A stretch of DNA of 64,000 bases from Bradyrhizobium zhanjiangense (GCF_004114935.1 NZ_CP022221.1:7709001-7773000), one strand, 5' to 3'. Counted from the first letter of the stretch, positions 15,685 to 24,991 are shown. Program-made: numbers and translations. Notes: generated by a model not told the origin, from the letters alone.

Positions 15685-17781
15685 CTACTTCGTCGTCAAC
15701 GCTGCGACCGGACGCCAGGAGTCATCGGGTGCAGCGGCGGACAATTTCCGACAGCGCTCGCGCATCAGCTCGGCTGGACCATCGCGGCCGCGCTCAGACA
15801 GCACGGCTTCGAAATCGGCGAGCGCGGCTGTAAACCGGCGTGCGCGGTAATGGGCAAGTCCCTGCGCGTAGCTACCGACCCAAGCGGGAGGTTCGTTGCC
15901 GATGCCATCCTCCCCGACGAGCCCGATCAGCTCGTAGACCGAAAATCCCTCCTCGCGTCCGTACACGGCAATGCTGTCGATCTCGCGCGTGATGATGGCG
16001 CCGCGGGCCAGACGTTCGGTTGCCTCGCCGATCAGGATTTGCGTGCCGTAGGATTTGTTGGCGCCCTCGAGACGGCTGGCAACGTTCACCGCATCGCCAA
16101 TCACGGTATAGTTCAGGCGCAGCTCCGAACCGATATTGCCGACCAGCATACGGCCGGAATTGATGCCGATCCGGATCTGGAGCGGCTGGCCGAGATCGTC
16201 GGCAAGGCCAGAGGCGTCGATTGCTCTCCGGCAGCCGAGTGCCGCGCGGCAGCATCGCAGCGCGTGGTCGGACTGCGGCTGCGGCGCGCCCCAGAATGCC
16301 ATCACGGCATCGCCGATGAACTTGTCGATGGTGCCGCCATTGGCGACGATGACCTCGGAGGCGAGGTCGAGATAGCGCGACAACAGCGGCACCACGCGGT
16401 CGCCGAGCCGCTCCGACAATCCGGTGAAACCGGCGATGTCGATGAACATCACACTGAGCACCTGAATGCTGCCGCCGGGTTTGGCCTCGACGCCCTGACG
16501 CAGCAGCGAACGGACGAGATCGGCCGGGATGAACTTGCGGAACGCGGAGAGGCCGGCTGCCATTTCGGCGATCGCGCCCGACAGGCTCGCGATCTCTTTG
16601 AGACGCGACGGATGGCGGCGGACCTGCTCAAGCGCGAAAGCCTCGACGTGGCGGAGCTCGCCCACGACACGCGACAGCGGCGCAGCAATGACGGAGCGCG
16701 CCAACATTGCCGATGCCAGCGCCGCCAGCACGGCGCCGATTGCGAGGCCGAGGATCAGGCGCCGCAGCGTCGCCTCGACCGGCCCGAGAAACTCGGCCTC
16801 CGGGATCACCGTGGCGAGCGACCAGCCGTGAAAAGGCAGCGGCGCGAGCGCGACTTCATAGGCCGCGCCAACGGACGTCAGCCGGCTGCGCGAGGCCCGC
16901 TTGCGGCCCTCGTCGCCTGCCGCCGCGAGCGCCAGCCGCGCCAATGGGAGCAGCTTGGTATCGCCCTTGGCGGGATGCAGCTCGTCGGCGTCCTTATCCG
17001 GTGCGGCGACCAGCTCACCGCTATCATCGATGATGAAGGCCGTTCCCGTCCGACCGACCTCGAGCTGCGACAGGAAGCGCGCGAGCCGCGTATATTCGAT
17101 CATGATCGCGAGCACGCCCTGCCGCTCCTGATAGACGTCGATCGGTCCTGCGAAGGCAATCGACGGCCGCTCGCCGGTGGGATGGTCCATCACCCTGAAC
17201 CATTGCGGCTCCTCGGCCGCGAGCCCAGCCTTGAACCAGGTGCGGTCGGCGACGCGAAACTCGGTCGGCTCGAAACGGCGATTGGCGAACTCGATATCGC
17301 CGGGCACCACGTCATACTCGTCAACGCGCCGCTGGCCCGCATGGTCGGTCAGCGATATCTCCATCATCTCCAGACGGCGATCGCCGAGCTTATGCGCGGA
17401 GAAGAAGGAGCCGTCCGGCCAGCCGAAGGCGACCCAGGAGATCGTCGCCTGCGACTGCAACTGCGAGAGGAACACGAATTCGCGCTTGTCGGCCTCGCGG
17501 GTGTCGAGCACGTTCTGGAGGAACAGGGTGCGGATTGCCGTGTGCGCGGCGCGCGCCTCGTCGACGATGGCCGAGACCTCCTTGCGGACCGCCGCGACGA
17601 TCTGCTCGTTGATAGTCGAAGCAAGCTGCCGGCTGGTCGCCTCCGCCGTTCGCCACCACAACAGGCTCGACAGCGCCGCGGTCAGCAGGATCGCGGCCAG
17701 GACCAGGGCCGAGACGGCCAGGCGAATGCTGACCGTCAGCCTGGCGATCGCGCGAAGCTGCCGTCCGGGATCGACGTTCAT
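15685..17781 (-). CDS. Membrane-anchored class III adenylate/guanylate cyclase with extracytoplasmic sensor
   Basis: 698 residues. A membrane span near residues 20-42 (LAVSALVLAAILLTAALSSL), a large periplasmic Cache-like sensor, and a second span around 350-370 (LILGLAIGAVLAALASAML) lead to a HAMP-like linker. The cyclase domain is complete: FIDIAGFTGLSERLGD, DKFIGDAVMAFWGAP, LNYTVIGDAVNVASRLEGAN. A short C-terminal TPR-like helix pair ends the protein (YAQGLAHYRARRFTAALADF). It should convert an external signal into cAMP or cGMP. Confidence 0.92.
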   Translation of the reverse strand: MNVDPGRQLRAIARLTVSIRLAVSALVLAAILLTAALSSLLWWRTAEATSRQLASTINEQIVAAVRKEVSAIVDEARAAHTAIRTLFLQNVLDTREADKREFVFLSQLQSQATISWVAFGWPDGSFFSAHKLGDRRLEMMEISLTDHAGQRRVDEYDVVPGDIEFANRRFEPTEFRVADRTWFKAGLAAEEPQWFRVMDHPTGERPSIAFAGPIDVYQERQGVLAIMIEYTRLARFLSQLEVGRTGTAFIIDDSGELVAAPDKDADELHPAKGDTKLLPLARLALAAAGDEGRKRASRSRLTSVGAAYEVALAPLPFHGWSLATVIPEAEFLGPVEATLRRLILGLAIGAVLAALASAMLARSVIAAPLSRVVGELRHVEAFALEQVRRHPSRLKEIASLSGAIAEMAAGLSAFRKFIPADLVRSLLRQGVEAKPGGSIQVLSVMFIDIAGFTGLSERLGDRVVPLLSRYLDLASEVIVANGGTIDKFIGDAVMAFWGAPQPQSDHALRCCRAALGCRRAIDASGLADDLGQPLQIRIGINSGRMLVGNIGSELRLNYTVIGDAVNVASRLEGANKSYGTQILIGEATERLARGAIITREIDSIAVYGREEGFSVYELIGLVGEDGIGNEPPAWVGSYAQGLAHYRARRFTAALADFEAVLSERGRDGPAELMRERCRKLSAAAPDDSWRPVAALTTK

Positions 17782-18093
17782 GGTTGTTTCCGCCTTCGGC
17801 CGGGCACGGCTCCTATCATTGCTCTACGCAGGCTTCCGCCGTTCATTACCTCTGGCAGGCCCAATCGATCGCAGCCAATGCTCTCCCGCTAATGTCTCGA
17901 TAGCGCCAAGGCATTGGATTTGAACGGCCGCATGCCCGCTAATCCTGACCCAAGCGCACCTGTGGTGCGCCAGATCCAAACGGTCTCACGGATTCGTGAG
18001 CAGCTTCGCGGTAACGCGGGCTGCGCGCGGAGCGAAGCAGACCATGCGCCTTCGCCTGCCCGGGCGATGCTATCTCGAACAGGAGAAACTCCG
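17782..18093. other. Divergent intergenic region between the membrane cyclase and the bufferin-type operon
   Basis: 312 bases. They contain the candidate ECF promoter at 18011-18036 and a 9-bp direct repeat CCCGCTAAT near 17884 and 17936. A good ribosome site, AGGAGAAACTCCG, stands before the precursor start at 18094. No supported gene is seen. Confidence 0.55.
18011..18036 (+). promoter_or_regulatory. Candidate ECF-sigma promoter (GTAACG-N16-CGAA)
   Basis: GTAACG at 18011-18016 and CGAA at 18033-18036 are exactly 16 bases apart, with 57 bases from the end of the -10 to the ATG. This differs at one base from the GTAACC-N16-CGAA pattern described for the Caulobacter SigF (ECF) regulon, which includes homologous DUF2282/DUF692 operons. 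The match is by eye. Confidence 0.45.
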
Positions 18094-18399
18094 ATGTCTG
18101 CCAAGCATGTCGTCACGTCGATCGTTCTCGCCGGCGCGGTATCAACCGCCCTCGCCACCCTTGCCGCCGCCGGCCCGCTGACCAAGGCGGAGGGCGATGC
18201 CGCCATCGCCGCCAAGAAGGAAAAATGCTTCGGCGTCGCGCTGAAGGGCCAGAACGATTGCGCGGCGGGGCCGGGCACGACTTGCCAGGGCACCTCGACC
18301 GTCGACTTCCAGGGCAACGCCTGGAAGTTCGTGCAGGGCGGCACCTGCTCCAGCATCGAGCTGCCGAACGGCAAGAAGGGTTCGCTCAAGCCGGTCTAA
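18094..18399 (+). CDS. bufA: DUF2282 bufferin-type RiPP precursor (BufA1-like)
   Basis: 101 residues from ATG 18094. An N-terminal signal peptide ([20 protein letters not shown], ending near AAAG) precedes a short mature part with four Cys: KEKC, NDC, TTC and GGTC. This arrangement fits the DUF2282 bufferins, peptides whose Cys are modified by a DUF692/MNIO enzyme and which bind copper in the periplasm. It is first in a four-gene operon, 45 bases before the DUF692 gene. The modification itself is not shown by sequence. The long frame reading in from 17914 is not part of the protein. Confidence 0.88.
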   Translation: MSAKHVVTSIVLAGAVSTALATLAAAGPLTKAEGDAAIAAKKEKCFGVALKGQNDCAAGPGTTCQGTSTVDFQGNAWKFVQGGTCSSIELPNGKKGSLKPV

Positions 18400-18444
18400 C
18401 GCGCGGCGTCGCGCCCACGACAATATGGAAAAGCGGAGGAGACC

Positions 18445-19359
18445 ATGACCACGGCAATCGTGCCCGACGTGTCGGCGGTGCCACTCCGCTACTCCGCTCC
18501 CATCGGCGGCGTTGCCGGGACGAGCTTCAAGCCCGAGCACCTCGAGGCCATCCTGAGCGCGGACCGGCAACGCGGATTCTTCGAGGTGCACGCCGAAAAC
18601 TACATGGGCGCGGGCGGCGCGCCCCATCGCGCGCTGGAGGCGATCCGCCGCGACCATCCGCTGTCGCTGCACGGCGTGTGCATGTCGATCGGTTCACCCC
18701 AGCCGCTCGACAAGGCGCATCTGGCCCGCTTCCGAGGCTTGGTAGCTCGCTACCAGCCGGCGCTGGTCTCCGAGCATCTTGCCTGGTCGACGCATGACAC
18801 CAGCTTCTTCAACGATCTTCTGCCACTGCCTTACACCGAAGCGACGCTGGCTTGCGTCTGCGACCACATCGACCAGGTGCAGAACGCGATCCGCCGTCCG
18901 CTGCTATTGGAAAACCCGTCGACCTATGTCGCCTTTCGCGAATCGTCGATGAGCGAGACCGATTTCATCCGCGCCATGGCCGAACGCACCGGCTGCGGGC
19001 TGCTGCTCGACATCAACAACGTCTTCGTATCCGCGACCAATCACGGATTTTCCGCGCTTGAGTATCTCGCGGAGTTTCCGCTGTCGCGCGTCGGAGAGAT
19101 CCACCTCGCCGGCCATGCTGAGCAGGCCGACGACGAAGGCAACCTGCTGCTGATCGACAGCCATGACGGCCCGGTCGCGGATGCCGTATGGAAGCTCTAC
19201 GAGATCGTCATCCGGCGCCGCGGCGGCGTGCCGACGCTGATCGAATGGGACAGCATGATTCCGGACTGGCCGGTCCTGCAGGCGGAAGCCACCGCAGCAC
19301 AAGCGATTCTGGATCGTTACGGCCCAGCCGCGCTGGTGGGAGACCGTCATGCCGCCTGA
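18445..19359 (+). CDS. bufB: DUF692 multinuclear iron oxidase (MNIO), BufB-like
   Basis: 304 residues with GGAGGAGACC directly before ATG 18445. It is a TIM-barrel DUF692 protein; typical blocks are [63 protein letters not shown] and [13 protein letters not shown], which supply the His/Asp/Glu ligands of the multi-iron site. MNIOs oxidise Cys residues of RiPP precursors, giving for example thiooxazoles. It is cytosolic and would act on the adjacent DUF2282 peptide before export. Its end overlaps the next gene by 11 bases. Confidence 0.92.
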   Translation: MTTAIVPDVSAVPLRYSAPIGGVAGTSFKPEHLEAILSADRQRGFFEVHAENYMGAGGAPHRALEAIRRDHPLSLHGVCMSIGSPQPLDKAHLARFRGLVARYQPALVSEHLAWSTHDTSFFNDLLPLPYTEATLACVCDHIDQVQNAIRRPLLLENPSTYVAFRESSMSETDFIRAMAERTGCGLLLDINNVFVSATNHGFSALEYLAEFPLSRVGEIHLAGHAEQADDEGNLLLIDSHDGPVADAVWKLYEIVIRRRGGVPTLIEWDSMIPDWPVLQAEATAAQAILDRYGPAALVGDRHAA

Positions 19360-20131
19360 GCAGGATCTATCCTTTGCCGCCGCCTTTGCGCTGGGCCTGC
19401 TGGACCCCGCGCGGTCGGCGCCTGCGATCGTGGCGGGTCCCAACGGCAAGGCCGCCGGCAAGCGCTACGCCGTCTACCGCAACAATGTCACGGTGAGCCT
19501 GATCAGCGCGCTCGCTGCGATTTATCCAGCGGTGCAGCGCATCACCGGTCCTGATTTCTTCCGTGCCATGGCGCGCTTCCACATCCGCAGCAGCCCGCCA
19601 ACTTCGCCGCTGCTGTTCGAATATGGCCGCGAGTTTGCCGACTTCATCGCACGATATGAGTACGCCCAGACAATGCCCTGGCTTGCGGATGTCGCCCGCA
19701 TCGAGCGGGCGTGGCTCGATGCCTACCATGCGCGAGACGCCGCACCGCTGTCGCCCGCCGGGCTCGCAGCCGTCGCCACGGAGCGACTGGCCGATCTCGT
19801 CTTCATCCCGCATCCGGCGCTGCGAATCGTACGCTCGTCATTCTCGGCGGTGACGGTCTTTGCCGCCAACCGCGACAGCGCGCCCGTCGCACGCATCGAC
19901 GCGTCCACGCCGGAAGACGCACTGATCACCCGGCCCGAACTCGACGTCATGGTGCGGCGCCTTCCGCCCGGCGGCGCAGTGTTTGCCGAACGTCTGGCGT
20001 CGGGCGAGCCACTCGGCGGGGCCGCTGCGTCGGCGCTGGATGCATGCCCCGATTTCGATCTCACTTTCAACATCACCGGCCTGATCGAGGCTGGCGCGTT
20101 CACTTCGCTTGTTCTCGGAGACGCACGATGA
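19349..20131 (+). CDS. bufC: DUF2063 family MNIO partner protein (BufC-like)
   Basis: 260 residues, start ATG 19349 inside the end of the DUF692 gene. The N-terminal DUF2063 domain shows the typical [22 protein letters not shown] and [20 protein letters not shown] blocks; the second half is an alpha/beta domain ending in LIEAGAF. DUF2063 proteins accompany DUF692 enzymes and are thought to bind the precursor peptide and present it to the oxidase, as a RiPP recognition partner. The old label of DNA-binding protein is not supported here. Confidence 0.88.
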   Translation: MPPEQDLSFAAAFALGLLDPARSAPAIVAGPNGKAAGKRYAVYRNNVTVSLISALAAIYPAVQRITGPDFFRAMARFHIRSSPPTSPLLFEYGREFADFIARYEYAQTMPWLADVARIERAWLDAYHARDAAPLSPAGLAAVATERLADLVFIPHPALRIVRSSFSAVTVFAANRDSAPVARIDASTPEDALITRPELDVMVRRLPPGGAVFAERLASGEPLGGAAASALDACPDFDLTFNITGLIEAGAFTSLVLGDAR

Positions 20132-20637
20132 TCACCGACCAACGCATGACCGCAGGAAGCGGCCTGCCGTCACTCGGACTGCTGCTCGACAAGGCCAACG
20201 ATCTGATACGGACGATTGCCGCGCCCTCGCTCGTTCAGCTCGTGCTGCGCGCGGCGCTTGCCGTTCCGTTCTGGCGCTCGGGCATCCTCAAGTGGGACGG
20301 CTTCCTCAGACTCAACGACACCGCGGTGGCGCTGTTCAGCGACGAGTTCATGCTGCATCTGCCCGGCGGGCCCTATCACTTTCCTGCGCCGGCGGTGCTG
20401 GCCTTTCTGTCGGGATGTGGCGAGATCATGTTTCCGATCCTGCTGGTGCTGGGTCTCGGCACACGGTTCGCCGCGCTCGGATTATTGTTCATGACCGTCA
20501 TCGTCGAGCTCACCGTGCCCGACGGCTGGCCGCTTCACCTCACCTGGGCGGCCATGGCACTCGCTCTCATGGCTTACGGACCCGGGCATATCTCGCTCGA
20601 CCATCTCATCTGTCGCGCGCGATCGCACGCGCGATAA
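20128..20637 (+). CDS. DoxX-family membrane protein of the bufferin-type operon
   Basis: 169 residues; ATGA overlap with the preceding stop. Four hydrophobic spans (around LRAALAVPFWRSGILKW, VLAFLSGCGEIMFPILLVLG, FAALGLLFMTVIVEL and LTWAAMALALMAYG) match DoxX/DoxD-like proteins. DoxX genes are regular members of DUF2282/DUF692/DUF2063 operons. The role is uncertain: inner-membrane redox or export partner are the options usually considered. Confidence 0.85.
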   Translation: MITDQRMTAGSGLPSLGLLLDKANDLIRTIAAPSLVQLVLRAALAVPFWRSGILKWDGFLRLNDTAVALFSDEFMLHLPGGPYHFPAPAVLAFLSGCGEIMFPILLVLGLGTRFAALGLLFMTVIVELTVPDGWPLHLTWAAMALALMAYGPGHISLDHLICRARSHAR

Positions 20638-20650
20638 GACGCTGCCGGCC

Positions 20651-20770
20651 TCACATCCCGCTCAGGCCGCTGTCGACCGCGAGCGTCTGCGCGGTGACGT
20701 AGACGCTTTCGTCCGACAGGAAGAACAGCACCGCATAGGCGATGCAGCAGCCGGCCCGGGTCACGTCTTT
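20651..20770 (-). pseudogene. Remnant of a short-chain dehydrogenase/reductase C-terminus
   Basis: Read on the reverse strand, 20761 to 20651 gives an in-frame tail, IAYAVLFFLSDESVYVTAQ followed by LAVDSGLSGM and a stop. This is a clear SDR C-terminal signature. Upstream of about 20770 the reading loses SDR character and then meets the methyltransferase gene on the other strand, so only a fragment remains. It is probably a decayed gene. Confidence 0.65.
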
Positions 20771-20837
20771 GCTGGCGCGGCGACGTGGCGATCCGTGCTA
20801 GCTTGAATCCCGTGTCCAGACCTTCAGCGAGGCAAGC

Positions 20838-21653
20838 ATGTCCGACACTGACAAGGTTTTCGCCGGCTCGGTCCCAAAGCTCTACGACGAATATCTCGTC
20901 CCGATGATCTTCGCCGAGTATGCCGACGACATCGCAAGACGCGTCGCCGCGCTCTCTCCCTCCGTGTTGCTCGAAATCGCGGTGGGCACCGGCGCGGTGA
21001 CGCGCGCCGTGGCAGCGGCGCTGCCACGCGGCGTCCGCTATGTTGCGACTGACCTCAACGAGCCGATGCTCGCGGTCGCAGCGCAGCGTCAGGCGGACGA
21101 TGCTCGCATCACCTGGCGTCAGGCGGATGCAACCGCCCTGCCCTTCGGCGACGCCGAGTTCGACGTGGTCTGCTGCCAGTTCGGCGCCATGTTCTTTCCG
21201 GACCGCGTCAAGGGCTATTCAGAAGCAAGGCGCGTCTTGAAGCCGAGCGGCACGTTCCTCTTCAACGTCTGGGACCGCATCGAGGAGAACGTGTTCGCCC
21301 ACGATGCAACGATGGCGCTCGGCAAGTTGTTTCCCGATGATCCGCCTCGTTTCATGGCCCGGACACCGCACGGCTATTTCGACCAGACGATCATCCGAGC
21401 CGATCTCGAACGCGCAGGTTTTGGCAACATCTCGATCGAAACGCGAGCCGCAATCAGCCGCGCGCCAACGGCGGAACACGTGGCGATCGCATACTGTCAG
21501 GGAACGCCGCTACGTGGCGAGATCGAAGCCCGGGATGCGAGCAGGCTTCAGGCTGCGACCGACGCCGTTGCCGAGGCGATCCGAATCCGCCACGGGTCAG
21601 GGCCGGTCGAAGCCAAGATCCAAGCGCTGGTGATCACGGCGCGCCGCATCTGA
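20838..21653 (+). CDS. Class I SAM-dependent methyltransferase
   Basis: 271 residues. The SAM-binding motif I reads LLEIAVGTGAVTRAVA, with the acidic residue of motif II in VATDLNEPMLAVA, then QADATALPFGDAEFDVVCCQFGAMFF, the usual UbiE/methyltransf_11 pattern. No substrate can be assigned. It is 200 bases after the DoxX gene, across an SDR remnant, and is convergent with the L,D-transpeptidase, so it is probably a single-gene unit. Confidence 0.88.
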   Translation: MSDTDKVFAGSVPKLYDEYLVPMIFAEYADDIARRVAALSPSVLLEIAVGTGAVTRAVAAALPRGVRYVATDLNEPMLAVAAQRQADDARITWRQADATALPFGDAEFDVVCCQFGAMFFPDRVKGYSEARRVLKPSGTFLFNVWDRIEENVFAHDATMALGKLFPDDPPRFMARTPHGYFDQTIIRADLERAGFGNISIETRAAISRAPTAEHVAIAYCQGTPLRGEIEARDASRLQAATDAVAEAIRIRHGSGPVEAKIQALVITARRI

Positions 21654-21701
21654 TGACTTCGGCGTCCATCACGTACGGCCCCGGCGCGGTGGCGCGCCCG
21701 C

Positions 21702-23258
21702 TTACCACCAATTCCGCTGCATCGGCTGCGTCGACTGATAGTACTGGTACTGGCCACGCTGCCGACGCGGATTGACCGGTTGCACATACGGGTCGCGCTG
21801 CTGGAAGAAGAAGAAGCCGTTGCCGCCATTGTCCCAGCCGTCATCGCTCGCGATCATGGCCGGCGCGGTCGGCTTGCGCGTGATGAAGCCGCCCTGCGGC
21901 TGGTTGCTCAGCACCGCGACGAATTCGGTGCGGTAATTGGTCTCGCTGCTCAACGGTTCGTCCGAGATGATGATTGACGAGCGCGGCAACGCGGTCGGCG
22001 CGATGCGGTCGAGCACCTCCTGCGGGATGGTGATCCGGTCGAGCGCGTTCCTCGCCCCGTCGCCGTTTTCAATCGTGACCACGCTCCAGCGCAGACCCGT
22101 ATCGGTCTTCGCCATCGCCGTGAAGATGTGCGTGCCGAGCGGCAGGTCGGGATTGCGGATCGTGACGGGGACCTCGATACTGGTGTCGAACACCTCGCCG
22201 CCGCCGTCGGGCGCCGGCTTGTGGGTATTTCGCCGCACATACAGCTTCTGCGTCGCGCGGCTGATGTAGACCGAGACCGGCTCGAGCGCGAGCTTTGCGT
22301 CGGTCGCAGCCTTCACGACGTCGGCCTTCCTGGTCGCCGCCGCCTTGGCGGCCTCCTTGGTGGCGGCGGCGGCGTCGCGCTTCGGCTGCGCGGCGGCCTT
22401 GGCGGCATCGAGCTGCGTCGCTGCATCCGCAGCCTTGGTGGCGGCCTTCTGCTTCAGCTCCTCGGCCTTGGCGCGGGCCTGATCGGTCTTTGCATTCGCG
22501 AGCGACTTGTCGGCGAAGGCGAGCTCGGCGTCAGCGCGGGCTTTCTGCTGGTCCAGCTTGCGCAGCGCCGCCGGGAGCGAGGCGGCTTCTTTCGCCGCTG
22601 CCGATGCGGCCTTCTTGGCCTCGTCGGCGGCCCTCGTGGCCTCCTCGGCCTCGACGGAGAGCTTGTCGGCACGGCTCGGCGCCGCCGCCATGGCCTCCCG
22701 CTTCGGCATGAATAGCGAGGGGTGAGAGAACTCGGTCGGGACCGCATCGTCCGGCGAGATGATCACCCGCATCCCGATATACGTCTTTTCGAACAAATTC
22801 TCGGCAAAGCCGAACGGCATCCGCACGCAGCCATGCGAGGCGGCATAGCCGGGCAGCGGCCCGCCATGCAGCGCGATGCCATTCCAGGTGATGCGCTGCA
22901 TGTTCGGCATCCAGGCATCGTCATACATGGTCGAATGATGGTCCTTGTCCTTCTCGATGACGGCGAAGACGCCGGCCGGCGTCTCGCGTCCCGTGGTGCC
23001 GGTCGATACCGGCGCGCGCAGGATCCAGCCGTCGGCGTCGTAGAAGGTGACCTGCTGGCTCTTGATCGACACGATCGCCATGATTGGCTCGCCGGCCACG
23101 CGCGGCGCCACCGCCTCGGCCGCCTGGCGGGGCTGCTTGGCCGCGGTCGCCGGGGCCACCGCCGCAAACGTGGCCACTGCCGCAAGCGCGATGATCCCGG
23201 CAGGCCCCCGACGCCGCATCGCCCTGGTGGATTGCGCCGTCGTCGATCGGTTTTTCAT
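21702..23258 (-). CDS. L,D-transpeptidase (YkuD) with coiled coil and second YkuD-like domain
   Basis: 518 residues from ATG 23258. A signal peptide (RGPAGIIALAAVATFAAVAP) is followed by a YkuD domain with the active-site SHGCVRMP; the nucleophile is Cys144. A long Ala/Lys-rich coiled coil (about 185-310) comes next, then a second beta-rich segment (VSVYISRATQKLYVRR, VPVTIRNPDLPLGTHIFTAM) that resembles YkuD but lacks the His/Cys. The tail is Gln/Tyr/Trp-rich. The enzyme would form 3-3 peptidoglycan crosslinks or attach proteins to the wall in the periplasm; the coiled coil may reach the outer membrane. Confidence 0.88.
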   Translation of the reverse strand: MKNRSTTAQSTRAMRRRGPAGIIALAAVATFAAVAPATAAKQPRQAAEAVAPRVAGEPIMAIVSIKSQQVTFYDADGWILRAPVSTGTTGRETPAGVFAVIEKDKDHHSTMYDDAWMPNMQRITWNGIALHGGPLPGYAASHGCVRMPFGFAENLFEKTYIGMRVIISPDDAVPTEFSHPSLFMPKREAMAAAPSRADKLSVEAEEATRAADEAKKAASAAAKEAASLPAALRKLDQQKARADAELAFADKSLANAKTDQARAKAEELKQKAATKAADAATQLDAAKAAAQPKRDAAAATKEAAKAAATRKADVVKAATDAKLALEPVSVYISRATQKLYVRRNTHKPAPDGGGEVFDTSIEVPVTIRNPDLPLGTHIFTAMAKTDTGLRWSVVTIENGDGARNALDRITIPQEVLDRIAPTALPRSSIIISDEPLSSETNYRTEFVAVLSNQPQGGFITRKPTAPAMIASDDGWDNGGNGFFFFQQRDPYVQPVNPRRQRGQYQYYQSTQPMQRNWW

Positions 23259-23524
23259 GCCATCCTCGGTCGAACTGCCAGTCTGCCGGTGTCGCTCAAA
23301 TGTCAAATTGCGCTCTTTGACTTAAGAATTCGCAGCCGCCTTACGTTCCCTCTGTGGCGAGATTCGGCACGTTCCGGCGACAATCTCTCATATATGACGG
23401 TTCGCACAGGCGGAAGGCGGCCTCCGGCCGAAGCTGGCCCGAAGCTGGCCTCGATCGCTGCGGCAGAATGTCCGGATCGGGCGCCCGGGGCCGGCGTCTG
23501 GCGCCGACCGCGCCCACTGCGCAA

Positions 23525-24961
23525 CTAGACGCCCAGCGCCTTCCGGTTGAACGTTCGCAGGAGGCGCAGTGACAACGTTCGCACGTTCGCAACGTTCATC
23601 AGCCACGCCGCGGCAGCGTAAGCGAGGCCACCGGCGAGGCTCACGACGATGAGCGACCCGAGACCGGTGCCGCCCGTTTGCGATCGCGCCATCAGGATCG
23701 CGGCCGCCATCGCCGCAGCGGAAGCGGCAACAGTGGCGAGGCGGTTGAGGTCGAACGGGACCGGGTGGGCGCGATGCATCAGGACGACGGCAACGAGGAA
23801 GCCGATCGCCTCGGTCGCGAAGGTTGCCAGCGCCGCACCGTAGAGCCCGTAGCCAGCGACCAGCGCGAACATCAAGACGACGCTGACGACCAGCGTGAGG
23901 AAGGACTGTGCCGCCAGCATGAAGGGCCGTTCGGCGAGCTGGAAGCTGATCTGGACATAGAACTGATTGGCAATGCCGAAGAAGCGCGCGAGCACCAGGG
24001 TCGGCAGCAGCGCGGACACACCGGCGCGGAAGTCGACGCCGACCAGCGTGCCGGCGACCTGGTCTGCCGCCAGCGCGAGCCAGACCGCGACCGGCGCGAC
24101 GACGACGAGCAGCAGCTCGAGGCTCTCGGTCAGCCGCTCCCGCGTCACCACATCGTTCTTCTCGGACAACGAGCGGAACACCAGCGGCACTGTGGCCGCA
24201 GCGACGCTGGAGGCGATCATGACCATGAACTGGCGCGGCAGGTCCGCGGCCACGCCAAAAATGCCGGCGGCATCCTTGCCTAGCAAATAGGCGACGATGA
24301 GGCGGTCGCAGGCTGAGTAGACCGCAACGGAAAGCCCGGCCAGCGTCAATGGCAGGCCATAGCGTGCGAGCTGCATGAACTGGCTGCGCTGGAAGCGCGC
24401 GATCTTGGTGCGGTCACCGACCAGATTCAGGATGATGCCGGTGAGCGAGCCCAGGCCGAATGCCGCGAGCAGCCCCAATCCGCCCCAGCCGAGCCAGATG
24501 CCGGCGAGGCCAAAGCCGACGCTCGACACGCTGCGCACGATCGAGATCGCCGCGAAGCGGTAGGGGCGCAGCTTGGCACGCTCGAATTCCTGGCCGACAT
24601 CGACCGCATTGGCCATGATCGCGACGAACATGCTGGCGAGCAACAGCTCGACGCTGACGTCGCTGCGGAACAGGAAGACCAGCGGAGTGGTGGCGCACAG
24701 AACCGCGGCGGTCAGCGCAAAGGCGACCATGGCCGTACCGCGAAAATCCACCTCCGCAGACATCGCCTGATAGCGCGATACCGACAGCTTGATCCAGGCG
24801 AAGAAGATCGCGCCCAAGATTCCGGCAAGGCTGATGCCGACGACATAGACGCCGTACTCCGCCGGCGTCAGCAGCCGCGTGTAGGCCGTGACCGCGAAGA
24901 ACCCCACCGCCGCCGGCAGGATGTAGGCGACGAGATAGATGGAGAAATGGCGATTCAGCAT
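23525..24961 (-). CDS. Polysaccharide/lipid-linked oligosaccharide flippase (Wzx/MATE-like)
   Basis: 478 residues with about 12 to 14 membrane spans. The N-terminal ILPAAVGFFAVTAYTRLLTP is the usual polysaccharide-synthesis (PST) family start, followed by repeated pairs of helices. It should move lipid-linked surface glycans across the inner membrane. It is divergent from a glycosyltransferase 260 bases away, which with the GH10 and DUF6492 genes suggests a small surface polysaccharide locus. Confidence 0.85.
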   Translation of the reverse strand: MLNRHFSIYLVAYILPAAVGFFAVTAYTRLLTPAEYGVYVVGISLAGILGAIFFAWIKLSVSRYQAMSAEVDFRGTAMVAFALTAAVLCATTPLVFLFRSDVSVELLLASMFVAIMANAVDVGQEFERAKLRPYRFAAISIVRSVSSVGFGLAGIWLGWGGLGLLAAFGLGSLTGIILNLVGDRTKIARFQRSQFMQLARYGLPLTLAGLSVAVYSACDRLIVAYLLGKDAAGIFGVAADLPRQFMVMIASSVAAATVPLVFRSLSEKNDVVTRERLTESLELLLVVVAPVAVWLALAADQVAGTLVGVDFRAGVSALLPTLVLARFFGIANQFYVQISFQLAERPFMLAAQSFLTLVVSVVLMFALVAGYGLYGAALATFATEAIGFLVAVVLMHRAHPVPFDLNRLATVAASAAAMAAAILMARSQTGGTGLGSLIVVSLAGGLAYAAAAWLMNVANVRTLSLRLLRTFNRKALGV

Positions 24962-24991
24962 GCGGACTGGGACCGGTTGCGGCCGTGAGGA

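Noticed and set aside
15682..17892. 736-codon forward frame opposite the membrane cyclase
   Set aside because: High GC third positions of the real gene keep the opposite strand open; the frame has no domains and no ribosome site.
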